Shown piece by piece: positions 1 to 8,428 of a DNA stretch of 16,553 nucleotides; the stretch's first letter is position 1; every line of letters starts with the position of its first letter. The DNA is from Candidatus Dojkabacteria bacterium (lineage in GTDB: Bacteria > Patescibacteriota > Dojkabacteria > J137). Below the pieces are notes generated by a model. That model was not told where the DNA came from and searched no databases. It was given only the letters and a program-made list of their open reading frames with translations. The position numbers and the translations under genes are program-made. The stretch covers positions 1 through 16,553 of the forward strand of contig RFKV01000020.1 in NCBI GenBank assembly GCA_003694175.1, read 5' to 3'.

Positions 1-1599
1 ATTCCAGATAATGACACACAAAAATTTTTAGATACAAGGGTTGGAGATGCTGAAATTATACATATACAAAACTCTCATCTTCTTGACTCCGAGATATCCT
101 ACATTCAAAGCATATCTCACTGTCATGTTTATCCATCTCGATGCGAAGGGTTTTGTTTGCCTGCGATAGAATCGATGGCTCATGGTAAATTAACTATTGC
201 AACCAGATATTCGGGATTTTTAGATTTTTGCAATGATGAAAATTCGATTTTGATAGATTATGCGATCCAAAGTGCTGTGGATTCGGAATTTGTGTTTCCA
301 GGAAGTAAATGGGCTGAGCCAGACGTTAATGATTTAGCACAAAAAATGAGATTTATATACGATTCCTTTCAAACAGGTAAGTTTAAAGAAAATTTTTCAA
401 GATTGATGAAATCGGCTTTTGAAACAGCAAAACAATTTTCCTGGGATAATATTGCAGAAAGATTACTGAAAATACTAAAATCAGCAGCTGGAATTGATAA
501 GCTAAAGTCAAGAAGATTTGTAAAAATAACCCCTTATAATGATCAAACAGGTATAGCTGAATATTCAAAACAAATTGTCACAGGAATTAAAAATTCTTTT
601 GAGAAGTGTTGGGTTTTTGCCAATGACGATTCAAATACAAAAAATCTCGAAGACGAAGATTATGTCGTGAGAAACTGGACTTGTGGGGAGAAAAGTTTCA
701 GCAGGGTTTTGGATTTTATTACAGACAATAACGTGGATACAGTCCATATACAGTTTCATTCTTCGACATTTTTTTCAGAGGATTCACTTTCAAAACTTAT
801 TAAATGTTTAAAAGAACAAAATATAAAAGTATTTTTAACATTACATTCGGTTGTTGGAAAAAATTTTGACCATATTAAAAACATAGAGAGTTTAAATCTT
901 TGTGATAAGGTTTTAGTAACTTCAAAATCAGACTTGCACTATGCACGAAAATACATATCCAATGTTGTCTATGCACCTCTTTTTGTGGACTTAGTACTTC
1001 CATATCCAAAACCATGGATTAAAAGACAGCTTGGGCTTGATGAGAATGAGACTTTAATATCAACCCATGGATTACTTAATACTAATAAATCTGTGATGCA
1101 GATAATAGAAGGTTTTCAAATATTTCTACAAGACTATCCTAATTCTAAGCTGGTACTGCTTAATGCTGTCTCATTAGATAACTATGCTTCCACTAGTCTT
1201 TTCAATCAAATAAAGTCATATTTAAAAGAAAAAACATTGGATCATAAAGTACTTTTTATTTCAGATTTTTTAGATGTGAATGTTGTTAACAAGATTTTGA
1301 ACGCCTCAGACATTTATGTGCTAGCCTACACAGACGTCGGTGAGTCTGGCAGTGCAGCAGTTAAGAAGGGTCTTCAAAACGAAGTGGTAACGGTTGTGAC
1401 TGACATTAAACAGTTTGATGAATACAAAGATGAGGTAATTAAGATACCAGATAATAATCCAGAAACTATTGCAACAATTCTAAAAAAACTTAAATCAAGT
1501 CCCGACATATACAAAAGCCAATTACAAAAAATAAAAGAATACAACAAAAAAAGAAATATTGTTAACGTTCAAGTCGATCATTTGGTTTTGTATTTATAA
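1..1599 (+). CDS. Tandem glycosyltransferase (GT-B/GT4-like), 5' end outside the window
   Basis: The frame is open from base 1 to the TAA at 1597-1599, giving 532 visible residues; the true start lies upstream. Residues 1-115 look like the C-terminal half of a GT4-type glycosyltransferase. They carry an intact EX7E nucleotide-sugar motif (E49 to E57, EGFCLPAIE) followed by the usual 'SMAHGK' helix. A second GT-B domain starts near residue 173 with a glycine-containing entry motif (TPYNDQTGIAEYS). It runs to the end, with 'VHIQFH', 'LTLHS' and 'VTSKSD' segments typical of the acceptor half. In the second domain the EX7E position reads E-x7-K (GESGSAAVKK), so that domain is eroded or atypical. 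The expected role is sequential sugar transfer to a lipid- or protein-linked glycan at the cytoplasmic membrane face; donor and acceptor cannot be told. An internal TTG at 157 could be mistaken for a start, but the conserved motif extends upstream of it. The family call is confident, the specificity unknown. Confidence 0.85.
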   Translation: MPDNDTQKFLDTRVGDAEIIHIQNSHLLDSEISYIQSISHCHVYPSRCEGFCLPAIESMAHGKLTIATRYSGFLDFCNDENSILIDYAIQSAVDSEFVFPGSKWAEPDVNDLAQKMRFIYDSFQTGKFKENFSRLMKSAFETAKQFSWDNIAERLLKILKSAAGIDKLKSRRFVKITPYNDQTGIAEYSKQIVTGIKNSFEKCWVFANDDSNTKNLEDEDYVVRNWTCGEKSFSRVLDFITDNNVDTVHIQFHSSTFFSEDSLSKLIKCLKEQNIKVFLTLHSVVGKNFDHIKNIESLNLCDKVLVTSKSDLHYARKYISNVVYAPLFVDLVLPYPKPWIKRQLGLDENETLISTHGLLNTNKSVMQIIEGFQIFLQDYPNSKLVLLNAVSLDNYASTSLFNQIKSYLKEKTLDHKVLFISDFLDVNVVNKILNASDIYVLAYTDVGESGSAAVKKGLQNEVVTVVTDIKQFDEYKDEVIKIPDNNPETIATILKKLKSSPDIYKSQLQKIKEYNKKRNIVNVQVDHLVLYL

Positions 1600-2020
1600 A
1601 GCTGAGTTTTACTTTGTTTAGTTTTAGACTAATAAGAATAGGTTTAATCTATATTCAATAGACAGCAATAATTAAGTAATTACTCTGTTTTGCAAGTGCA
1701 TGCTCAGTGAATACTTTCTGATACACCAATGAGAAGTATCCTTCGAGTTTGTTGTTGATAACACAAGTTCATCTAAAAGTTCACTATAGAAGTTCTAGCT
1801 AGAATTTTTGGGATCTTGAGTTTGTAACTACTTTAAGTGTTTATCATGTCGCTTTAAGAAAATATTGTAATGTTTAAATTAAAATCTTTCCGGGTGTTTG
1901 ATTCTTAAAACTAGTTTAAAGTGAATGAGTAATGAGTAAAGTGTAAGGCTTTCATCAAAGTGATAGCTTGAAATCTTATCTAAATTTCAATATCCTACAG
2001 ATAGATCTGCAAACTATCCT
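1600..2020. other. Intergenic region, no gene recognised
   Basis: This is 421 nt of AT-rich sequence with frequent stops in all frames and no tRNA-like elements. It holds two short perfect palindromes (AGTAATTACT at 1675-1684 and TTCTAGCTAGAA at 1793-1804), the second followed by five T residues. A small direct repeat, AATGAGT twice, lies around 1923-1937. The downstream end carries the promoter of the next operon. No clear intrinsic terminator for the upstream glycosyltransferase gene is visible. Confidence 0.6.
1968..1996 (+). promoter_or_regulatory. Sigma-70-type promoter of the PEGA/SDR-DUF4012 operon
   Basis: The -35 is TTGAAA (1968-1973) and the -10 is TATCCT (1991-1996), with an exact 17-nt spacer. 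Transcription would begin near 2003, about 18 nt before the GTG start at 2021. No Shine-Dalgarno sequence lies in that leader. Confidence 0.6.
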
Positions 2021-2707
2021 GTGAAAACTTTCTTTTATTTTCTAATATTTCTTGTAATTCTGGTCCTTTGTGGATCATGGTCTCCTTGGGTGCATTTTAA
2101 TTTAGACTTTGGCACTGTTTTAGGGCTTAACAAGCCTGAAAATATTTCTGGATTACAGGTCTATTCGTTGAACGGTAGTATAGATGTCTTTGTGGATGAC
2201 GTAAAAATAGGAAAAGCAACTAAGGACTCACCTTTAATATATGATAGGATAGTACCAGGTAAAAGGAGAATTAAATTGATAAGATCGGATCTCCCAACAG
2301 GATTAAAGTATTGGGTTTACTCAAATACGGTTGAGTTTATTAGGTCCACATCGGTAGTTGTTTCTTTCAATCTAGGTCCGACAGAACGGGTTTCTGAGGG
2401 ACAACTTATCTATACAGTACCCAAAAAAGATCCAAATGCCAACAACAAAGTAAGATTAAACTTTAAGTTTGAGGGCTTTTCAGTGAGCATTGATGGGTCA
2501 CCTTTTTTAGATGTGAGCTCAAATTTTTTCGAAACAGTATTCAACACAAACACTCAAAAAAGATTCAGAGTAACCAAGTTAGGTTATGAGCCAATAGAGT
2601 TTGTTTTGCTACCATCAACTCAGGAAGAGCGCTCAAAGTTAGATAATTTTGACTTAGTCGTTGACATTATTCTAATGCAAAAGATTTTGCCAGTTGAAAA
2701 CCTATGA
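2021..2707 (+). CDS. Membrane-anchored PEGA-domain protein
   Basis: This 228-residue protein starts at GTG 2021. An N-terminal hydrophobic segment (residues 3-18) acts as signal anchor; the cysteine at 17 does not sit in a proper lipobox. Residues about 44-118 form a PEGA-type beta domain: 'GLQVYSLNGSIDVFVDD' followed by K-x-G-K-A-T, then a P-G-K turn and an I-K-L strand. Residues about 144-197 look like a second, weaker copy ('VSIDGSPF' ending in 'KLGYEPIEF'). PEGA domains are extracytoplasmic beta modules found in surface proteins, so a scaffold or binding role outside the membrane is inferred. The TGA stop overlaps the ATG of the next gene (ATGA at 2704-2707), which implies translational coupling and probably a joint function with the DUF4012 fusion protein. 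The TTGAAA/TATCCT promoter just upstream supports this GTG start. There is no enzyme motif. Confidence 0.75.
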   Translation: MKTFFYFLIFLVILVLCGSWSPWVHFNLDFGTVLGLNKPENISGLQVYSLNGSIDVFVDDVKIGKATKDSPLIYDRIVPGKRRIKLIRSDLPTGLKYWVYSNTVEFIRSTSVVVSFNLGPTERVSEGQLIYTVPKKDPNANNKVRLNFKFEGFSVSIDGSPFLDVSSNFFETVFNTNTQKRFRVTKLGYEPIEFVLLPSTQEERSKLDNFDLVVDIILMQKILPVENL

Positions 2708-5700
2708 TACCCGATAAATATCTAATAAAAAATACAGTTAAGTATGTTACGTCTGTAATAGTTGGGGGTACGTCCAAGCTTGGGCTGGAAATTATCGATT
2801 CTCTTTTAGAGCAAGGTGGATATGTGATTGTAGTAGATGTCTATTCAAGTGAAAACATAACTAAACTAGATCAGTTTGGAAAAGATGCACTGATTTCGTT
2901 TGTGGACTATGCGAACATAACTTATCTTGAAGAAGAAATTAGAAGACTCGACTATGTTTTTTATTTAGCCCATGAGTCAAGAGATGTTGGTGCACAAGTT
3001 TCTTCTCAGCAATTTCTCTCATTTTCAAACTACCTCGACACAACACTTAGTTTGGCAGTTAGATTTGATGCTAAGTTTATCCTAACAACTTCGGTTAGGG
3101 CTCACCAGATGAACATAAGTCTCTCTCCACAAGAAGCAAATTTTAGTCTAGTATCTGAGTCACAATTGCATAGTGTTTACACGGAGAGAGAAATTCAAAG
3201 GTATGCAGAAAGTTTAACCATAGAGTATTATACGAAAAAAAAGTTAGATGCAAGGATAGTAAGACTTGGAGAAATAATTGGGGACGGAATTGATTTTTTG
3301 TCAAATACCCCATTTGTAGAGATGATTTTATCTGTAGTGAAAGATAATGTTATAGTTCTTAAAAAAGATGGACTTGAAACCGAGTTTTTGGTACACATTC
3401 TAGATGCATCATATGGAATCATTAAAGCTTTGTTTTCCCAAAGCACGGCTGGAAAGATTTATACGATTGCCTATGAACACGCATATACACATCTATCACT
3501 GGCCTACAAAATACAAGACGTTAATCCTGATCTTAAAGAAATAATTTTTACGCAAGAAAAAGACAATCTCCCGTCTTTGAAGTTATATAAGCCAGCTCCA
3601 AACTTAAGTACTATTGGTTGGCTTGCAAGAGTACCAATTGAGAGGGCTATAAAACAATCACTTGCGGCAGCGAAGATATTCTTACTTGAAACAGAAAAAA
3701 CTTTTAACGAACCCACTAGTGATGAGAATAAGAAAAAAAGCAATCCCAAGCTACAAAAATTTTTTGCACTAGTTAAAAAGAGTGAGGAGGTAGAAAACTT
3801 TTCTGATGACCATCAAAATACCATCACAGAATTAATAAAACAAAGAAAAAAACAAGAAGAACTTAAAAAAGCAGAACTTTCGCTAGCATCTGAAAGAATA
3901 AAAAAAGCAAAAAAAATCAAAAACTACACAGCAGCAGAAAAGTTTCAGCATTTTTTATGGGATATTTCTTTGAGTATTGCTTCAAAACTTAAGTTTCTTA
4001 AAAACAAGTCTCCTGCACAGATAATATTTATAACAGCGGCAACAATTACATTTTTGTTTTTTTACGTTTTTCTAATAGGTCCAATGATTGCCATTACGCG
4101 TAATGTAGTAATGTTAGAAACATCTGTGAGTCGAGTATTTGAGGAGGTGAATTCTAACAATTTAAGAGAGGCAAGTTTTGAACTAGACGTTATCGAGGCT
4201 TTGGTAAAAGAATTATTAAATTTAGTTGATTATCTATCCTGGTTTTTTGATTTAGTAGGACTCAAAAATCAAAAGATTCAAGTCGTCAACACACTAAGTT
4301 GGTCTGAGCTGTATTTACAGATAGCAAGAAAAATTATTATACAATTCATAAGTTTTCAAAACTTACTTGAGCTTCAGGAAGACAATCTTATTTTAACTTC
4401 AGGGTCAGATAGTTTCCTCAAAGTGACTAGTGCAGGAAATAACTTGACCAATAAGATTGATGAATTAGAAGCTTTGAATACTGACTTAGAAGATTCTAAA
4501 AAATTATTAGAATCAGTCTTAAGGGAGCTTTCTAAACTTGATTTTACGGTACCCATCGTGGGAGATTATCTATACCAAAAGTATCTTTCCTTGCAAAAAA
4601 TTACCAAAGAACACTTAAAGTTTTTAGATACAAGGTTTGTGACTGATTTATTGTCCTCTGGAACTGAGAAAAACTTTGCAATTCTGATTGTTGACAATAC
4701 CAGGCCAAAACCAAGAATTGGAGATTTGGCAGGTTTAGTGCTTTTAACTGTTAAATCAGGCTCAATTACAAGCATCATATCCAAGCCTTATGAAGAGATT
4801 AATTTTGATTTAAGTACGTTGCAGGATGAAACGGTTAAAACTGTGAATTTAACTAGGTTCACACAAAAGGCAAAATCTCAGATAACTTTTGCCGATTTAA
4901 TGAGTGACATTACCCCGAATTTCCAAACAACAGTTGGAGATATACTCGAGTCCACCTTTGGTAAAAAAATTGACTCCATAGTTATAATGAGTCTAACTTC
5001 TCTATTAAGCATTTCAAAGGATCTAAATAGTAAGGTGTCAATTTCGGGAATTGAAGTAAATGCTCTTTCTGACATTGTTGCACTTCAGGATACAAATAGA
5101 TCTCTGGTGTCTAGAAATAAAGCAATTATGGAATTTGCATCTAGACTTCTTGAATACCTTCATTTTGAGGCGCTTAGAAAAGATCTGGATGGAGTTAGAT
5201 CATTTGTAAGTTCTTTAGAATCAGATAACGTTGAATTAATAAATTTTAAGTACAGAGATATTCTGACAGAAAAGGTTTATGAGTATGTTGATTTTGCTAA
5301 ATTTAATAATTTTTTGTCTATTTACCTAAATACTGAAGACCCGTTGCTGAGCGCTTCTGACCGTGTTCCTCAATTATCTTTGTCTGTAAGTTCGTCATTT
5401 GATACCAATTTAAAAGAAAGTACAAGTATATTAATCAGGTTGCCAAATTTAGGACTAAGTAGTGAACTTTCGATTTGCTACCCGGCAAGTATATTGAATG
5501 CTGATTTTCAGGTGTTAGATGTCCCTGCCTCAAGAGTAGTAGTTAATTCTTATGATGATATAAAGTGTACTGTATTGAAGATACTTAACGAGTTAGTCGT
5601 AAATCTAAAATTTCAAAAACAAAATTTTTTGGTCTCGCAGGGTCCGATTAACTTTAGCTACCTAATAAACAAAAGTCCAGGTCTACTTCAAAATCTTGAT

Positions 5701-5829
5701 ATTGACATACAGTTTGATGATTCGTTCAAAGTTTTACTAAACGGTGAAACACTTTTTGGTAATAAGTTCATAAGAACTTATGAAATGTTATCTGATAATT
5801 TATTTAACTTAAATGTATCTAAAAACTAG
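2704..5829 (+). CDS. SDR/epimerase-like domain fused through a membrane helix to a divergent DUF4012 domain
   Basis: The protein has 1041 residues. Residues about 13-330 resemble an extended SDR (NAD-dependent epimerase/dehydratase) with Rossmann strands and an 'RIVRLGEIIG' segment. The nucleotide loop reads GGTSKLG (21-27), with Ser where the central Gly of GxxGxxG is expected, and the catalytic YxxxK reads Y159-TER-E163. Catalysis is therefore doubtful. A Lys/Glu-rich, probably coiled-coil linker (about 335-415) precedes one membrane helix (about 437-460). The remainder follows the DUF4012 order: helical region 470-650, core strand 'FAILIVDNTRPKPRIGD' (658-674, where the family usually has N-x-x-E-L-R-x-x-G-G), 'SDITPNF' (734-740), 'DSIVIMSLTSLLSI' (757-770), and a beta-rich C-terminus from about 890. 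Topology predicts a cytoplasmic SDR domain and an external DUF4012 domain. ATG 2704 overlaps the PEGA gene stop. The SDR fold and DUF4012 relationship are read by eye; the function is unknown. Confidence 0.75.
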   Translation: MIPDKYLIKNTVKYVTSVIVGGTSKLGLEIIDSLLEQGGYVIVVDVYSSENITKLDQFGKDALISFVDYANITYLEEEIRRLDYVFYLAHESRDVGAQVSSQQFLSFSNYLDTTLSLAVRFDAKFILTTSVRAHQMNISLSPQEANFSLVSESQLHSVYTEREIQRYAESLTIEYYTKKKLDARIVRLGEIIGDGIDFLSNTPFVEMILSVVKDNVIVLKKDGLETEFLVHILDASYGIIKALFSQSTAGKIYTIAYEHAYTHLSLAYKIQDVNPDLKEIIFTQEKDNLPSLKLYKPAPNLSTIGWLARVPIERAIKQSLAAAKIFLLETEKTFNEPTSDENKKKSNPKLQKFFALVKKSEEVENFSDDHQNTITELIKQRKKQEELKKAELSLASERIKKAKKIKNYTAAEKFQHFLWDISLSIASKLKFLKNKSPAQIIFITAATITFLFFYVFLIGPMIAITRNVVMLETSVSRVFEEVNSNNLREASFELDVIEALVKELLNLVDYLSWFFDLVGLKNQKIQVVNTLSWSELYLQIARKIIIQFISFQNLLELQEDNLILTSGSDSFLKVTSAGNNLTNKIDELEALNTDLEDSKKLLESVLRELSKLDFTVPIVGDYLYQKYLSLQKITKEHLKFLDTRFVTDLLSSGTEKNFAILIVDNTRPKPRIGDLAGLVLLTVKSGSITSIISKPYEEINFDLSTLQDETVKTVNLTRFTQKAKSQITFADLMSDITPNFQTTVGDILESTFGKKIDSIVIMSLTSLLSISKDLNSKVSISGIEVNALSDIVALQDTNRSLVSRNKAIMEFASRLLEYLHFEALRKDLDGVRSFVSSLESDNVELINFKYRDILTEKVYEYVDFAKFNNFLSIYLNTEDPLLSASDRVPQLSLSVSSSFDTNLKESTSILIRLPNLGLSSELSICYPASILNADFQVLDVPASRVVVNSYDDIKCTVLKILNELVVNLKFQKQNFLVSQGPINFSYLINKSPGLLQNLDIDIQFDDSFKVLLNGETLFGNKFIRTYEMLSDNLFNLNVSKN

Positions 5830-5830
5830 A

Positions 5831-5858
5831 TTGATTATATATATGGTTTTGGTATAAT
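5831..5858 (+). promoter_or_regulatory. greA promoter with extended -10
   Basis: The -35 is TTGATT (5831-5836), then a 16-nt spacer and a consensus -10 TATAAT (5853-5858) preceded by TGG (extended -10). It begins immediately after the stop of the upstream gene. Predicted transcription starts near 5865, about 22 nt before ATG 5888. The -10 sits within a near-palindrome, GGTATAATACC (5851-5861). Confidence 0.8.
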
Positions 5859-5887
5859 ACCAAGTGCTTTATTTGTGATTGATATTT

Positions 5888-6394
5888 ATGGCGAGACCAA
5901 AGAAAAAACAGAGCTCTTCCGATGGTAAGCTTCAGCTGACTAAGGCAGCCTACGAGGAGCTGCAGAGGGAGCTTAAAGAAAGGATTGAAGTTACAAGAGT
6001 TGAAATTGCCAACGAACTTGCTGTTGCAAGAGAGTTAGGTGACTTGAGTGAGAATCACGCATATCAAGTTGTCATGGAAAAAAAAGAGTTGAATGAGAAT
6101 AGAATATTGGAATTGGAAAGTATTCTGGCTATAGCAGAAGTTGTAGAAGACACGACATATGACAACATTGTAAGTATCGGTGACACTGTGGAGTTGCAAA
6201 ACGTGTCTACAGATGAACGAAGGATTGTACAACTCATTGGTACTGAGGAAACAATGGCATCTGACTCTGCTCAAGGGAGAATTTCTGTAGACTCTCCTGT
6301 GGGATCGGCAATTTTAGGAGCAAAGGTTGGAGATTTGGTGAGGGTAGTTTTGCCAAAAAAAACAGTAGAATACAAAATATTAAGGATATTGTGA
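5888..6394 (+). CDS. greA: Transcription elongation factor GreA
   Basis: This 168-residue GreA rescues backtracked RNA polymerase by stimulating transcript cleavage in the secondary channel. The N-terminal coiled coil (about residues 14-85) carries the tip motif GDLSEN with the acidic pair D52 and E55 that coordinates catalytic magnesium. The C-terminal FKBP-like domain has the family signature 'GRISVDSPVGSAILG' (130-144) followed by 'GDLVRV'. ATG 5888 is chosen over an in-frame TTG at 5879: it gives the MARPKKK start, which sits at a normal distance from the promoter. The basic and serine-rich first 13 residues extend beyond a standard GreA N-terminus. The gene has its own promoter and seems monocistronic, as a 507-nt non-coding stretch follows. 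Very secure assignment. Confidence 0.95.
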   Translation: MARPKKKQSSSDGKLQLTKAAYEELQRELKERIEVTRVEIANELAVARELGDLSENHAYQVVMEKKELNENRILELESILAIAEVVEDTTYDNIVSIGDTVELQNVSTDERRIVQLIGTEETMASDSAQGRISVDSPVGSAILGAKVGDLVRVVLPKKTVEYKILRIL

Positions 6395-6901
6395 CATTTC
6401 TCAGGTTAAGCCAAACTGTTCTTTTCAAACGTAGGTTTCGTTAATTGGTGTCGTCTAGAAGTTTTTGCTCGCGGATACTCTCCTGAAAAGTTTTGAAGCT
6501 AAATTCAGTCAAACTTCGTTTATTTGAACGCTTTAGGCATTTAGTCCGGTTTACGAATAAAAGATATAAGAGAATTTTCTTAAAGCATTATCTTTTAACA
6601 GGCGGCTACAGCACGTATTGTTGAACACCTGATGCTATTTTAGATTACTTAAATATTGTCTCACTATTTTTTTAGGAGAAAGCAAGAGTAAAAAAGTTAG
6701 ATATATTATGGGTTTTCAGCAACGCTTGCTCTTTATAGACCGGTATAACAAAGTTCGCTAAACCAAAGTGTTGGATATAAAAATATCCAGCCACTAGAAT
6801 TTAGATATAAAAATCAAACATTGCAAGAACTAGCATAAATGTAGGCTTAGCAACTCAGGTAAAATTTAATATGTGATAAAATCCATTTAGTTAGCCAAAT
6901 T
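6395..6901. other. Long intergenic region with several hairpins, no gene recognised
   Basis: This is 507 nt without a convincing ORF or tRNA. It contains a nested hairpin, AAAAGATA-TAAGA/TCTTA-TATCTTTT (6559-6596). It also has a small hairpin AGCAA/TTGCT with loop CGC (6718-6730) and a perfect 7-bp hairpin TGGATAT-AAAA-ATATCCA (6772-6789). None is followed by a T-tract, so none is an obvious intrinsic terminator. AGATATAAAAAT at 6802-6813 echoes GGATATAAAAAT at 6773-6784. The last part carries the gatB promoter. A small RNA is possible but unproven. Confidence 0.5.
6874..6882 (+). promoter_or_regulatory. Extended -10 promoter of the gatB operon
   Basis: TGA-TAAAAT forms an extended -10 (TG at 6874-6875, hexamer at 6877-6882). 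No good -35 sits 16-18 nt upstream. Transcription would start near 6889, only 13-16 nt before the GTG 6902 / ATG 6905 start. Confidence 0.5.
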
Positions 6902-8428
6902 GTGATGTACGAGCCAGTTATAGGGTTGGAAATACACATTCAGGTCTCCACAAGGTCAAAAATGTTTTGTCGTTGCCCTAACGATTATTTTGAACAAGAA
7001 CCAAATAGCTTTACTTGCCCTGTGTGTTTAGGTTTACCTGGTGCTCTTCCAGTTCCAAACTTTGAAGCCTTTAAAAAAGCAGTTAAGCTAGCATTAGCTT
7101 TAAACTGTAATATAAACAATGTTACTAAATTTGATAGAAAGAACTATTTTTATCCAGATCTACCAAAAGGCTACCAAATTTCACAGTTCGATAAACCTAT
7201 TGGATATGATGGGTACGTTGATATTGAAGTTGAGGGGGATTTAAGAAGAATTAGAATTCAGAGATTGCATTTGGAGGAGGACACCGCTAAGTCACTACAT
7301 GTTGATAATCTAACTTTAATTGATTTTAACAAGTCTGGCGTACCCTTGATTGAGATAGTTACTATGCCGGATTTTGTGTCAAAGGATGAGGTTATAGCTT
7401 TTGCTAAGCGATTGAGACAGATAGTGAGGTACACTCAAGTTTCGGAAGCTGAGATGCAAAAAGGTCAGATGAGGTATGAGGTTAACATTTCAGTACGCAA
7501 GCCTGAACAATCTGGAAGCCACGTTTTACCTGACTATAAAGTGGAAATAAAAAATATTGGGTCTATATCAGTTTTGGAAAAGGTTGTAACTCTGGAGTTT
7601 CAAAGACAAGTTGATATTCTGTCTAGAGGGGGGAATATAACAAGACATACTAGAGGTTTAAAAAATATGTCGGGAGAAACGATATTTCAAAGGCCAAAAG
7701 AGGTTGCGGATGATTACAGGTACTTCCCTGAACCAGACATACCTCCGATACATATATCATCGGACTTCATTGAAGATATTAGGAGAACCATTCCAATACT
7801 TCCCGCACAAAAAAAATACTTCTACACACAAATTGGCATGGAGCAAGAACAGGCGGATTTTTTTGTTGAAGAGATGGAAAAGTCTGTATGGATTGACAGT
7901 TATATTGAGCTTGTTTTGATAGGTAAGGGCTTAAAGCTTGACTTTTCGAATGAACTTATAAGAAAGATAAAGAATTTTGTAAGTCAGTCAGGGTTCAACC
8001 AGATAAAGGAAGGAGTTAAGTGGTTTATAGGCGACATTTCAGGTTTAATGGAAAAGAAAAAAATACCTCTGAATGATTTAAGTTTTACTCAACAAGATTT
8101 GCTGGACTTAACTCAGCTAATTAAAGATTTAAAGATAACCGGAACTATTGCAAAAATAGTAATAGAAGAAAAAATAGTTAATAAAGAATTTAGAGGGTTT
8201 TCTATTTCGGAAGTTGTTGACAAACTAGGATTATGGCCATCTGAAGATGTGGAGCAACTTGAGTCGTGGGTGATGAGTTGTATTGAAGAAAACCAAGATA
8301 TTGTTAAGTCTATAGCAAGAAACCCAAATGCCATAAAAGCACTGGTGGGTAAAGTAATGAGGGCTTCTTCGGGTAGGGCTAATCCGATTAAAGCAGAAAA
8401 AATCATCAGAGACAAGTTAGGTTTATGA
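6902..8428 (+). CDS. gatB: Aspartyl/glutamyl-tRNA(Asn/Gln) amidotransferase subunit B
   Basis: GatB is the kinase and tRNA-binding subunit of the GatCAB complex, which converts misacylated Glu-tRNA(Gln) and Asp-tRNA(Asn) to the amide forms in the cytoplasm. The 508-residue length is slightly above the usual ~480. The N-terminus has the family signature 'EPVIGLEIHIQV', then a four-cysteine zinc site (C23, C25, C39, C42), and 'DRKNYFYPDLPKGYQISQ', the diagnostic catalytic-cradle motif. The C-terminal helical and YqeY-like tRNA-binding part (about 383-508) ends with 'KVMRASSGRANP'. The start is GTG 6902 or ATG 6905; both fit the short leader. The TGA stop overlaps the ATG of the DUF4012 gene (ATGA), an unusual coupling for a translation gene. 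gatA and gatC are not in the window. Very secure. Confidence 0.97.
   Translation: MMYEPVIGLEIHIQVSTRSKMFCRCPNDYFEQEPNSFTCPVCLGLPGALPVPNFEAFKKAVKLALALNCNINNVTKFDRKNYFYPDLPKGYQISQFDKPIGYDGYVDIEVEGDLRRIRIQRLHLEEDTAKSLHVDNLTLIDFNKSGVPLIEIVTMPDFVSKDEVIAFAKRLRQIVRYTQVSEAEMQKGQMRYEVNISVRKPEQSGSHVLPDYKVEIKNIGSISVLEKVVTLEFQRQVDILSRGGNITRHTRGLKNMSGETIFQRPKEVADDYRYFPEPDIPPIHISSDFIEDIRRTIPILPAQKKYFYTQIGMEQEQADFFVEEMEKSVWIDSYIELVLIGKGLKLDFSNELIRKIKNFVSQSGFNQIKEGVKWFIGDISGLMEKKKIPLNDLSFTQQDLLDLTQLIKDLKITGTIAKIVIEEKIVNKEFRGFSISEVVDKLGLWPSEDVEQLESWVMSCIEENQDIVKSIARNPNAIKALVGKVMRASSGRANPIKAEKIIRDKLGL

Noticed and set aside
2063..2077. Possible lipobox around Cys17 of the PEGA protein
   Set aside because: The residue before Cys is Leu, where Gly, Ala or Ser is needed, so lipid attachment is not supported.
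6708..6761. A 17-codon ORF in the gap before gatB with TATATT just upstream and an AGGAG about 30 nt upstream
   Set aside because: The AGGAG is too far from the ATG to serve as a ribosome site, the -10-like element abuts the start codon, and the peptide shows no recognisable feature.
6395..6901. A possible tRNA, tmRNA or RNase P RNA in the gap
   Set aside because: There is no T-loop GTTCRA pattern, acceptor stem pairing, tag ORF or RNase P signature on either strand.
8113..8415. A 100-codon open frame antisense to gatB
   Set aside because: It lies wholly inside the well-supported gatB coding sequence, in a frame that mirrors it, with no own promoter or recognisable protein motif.
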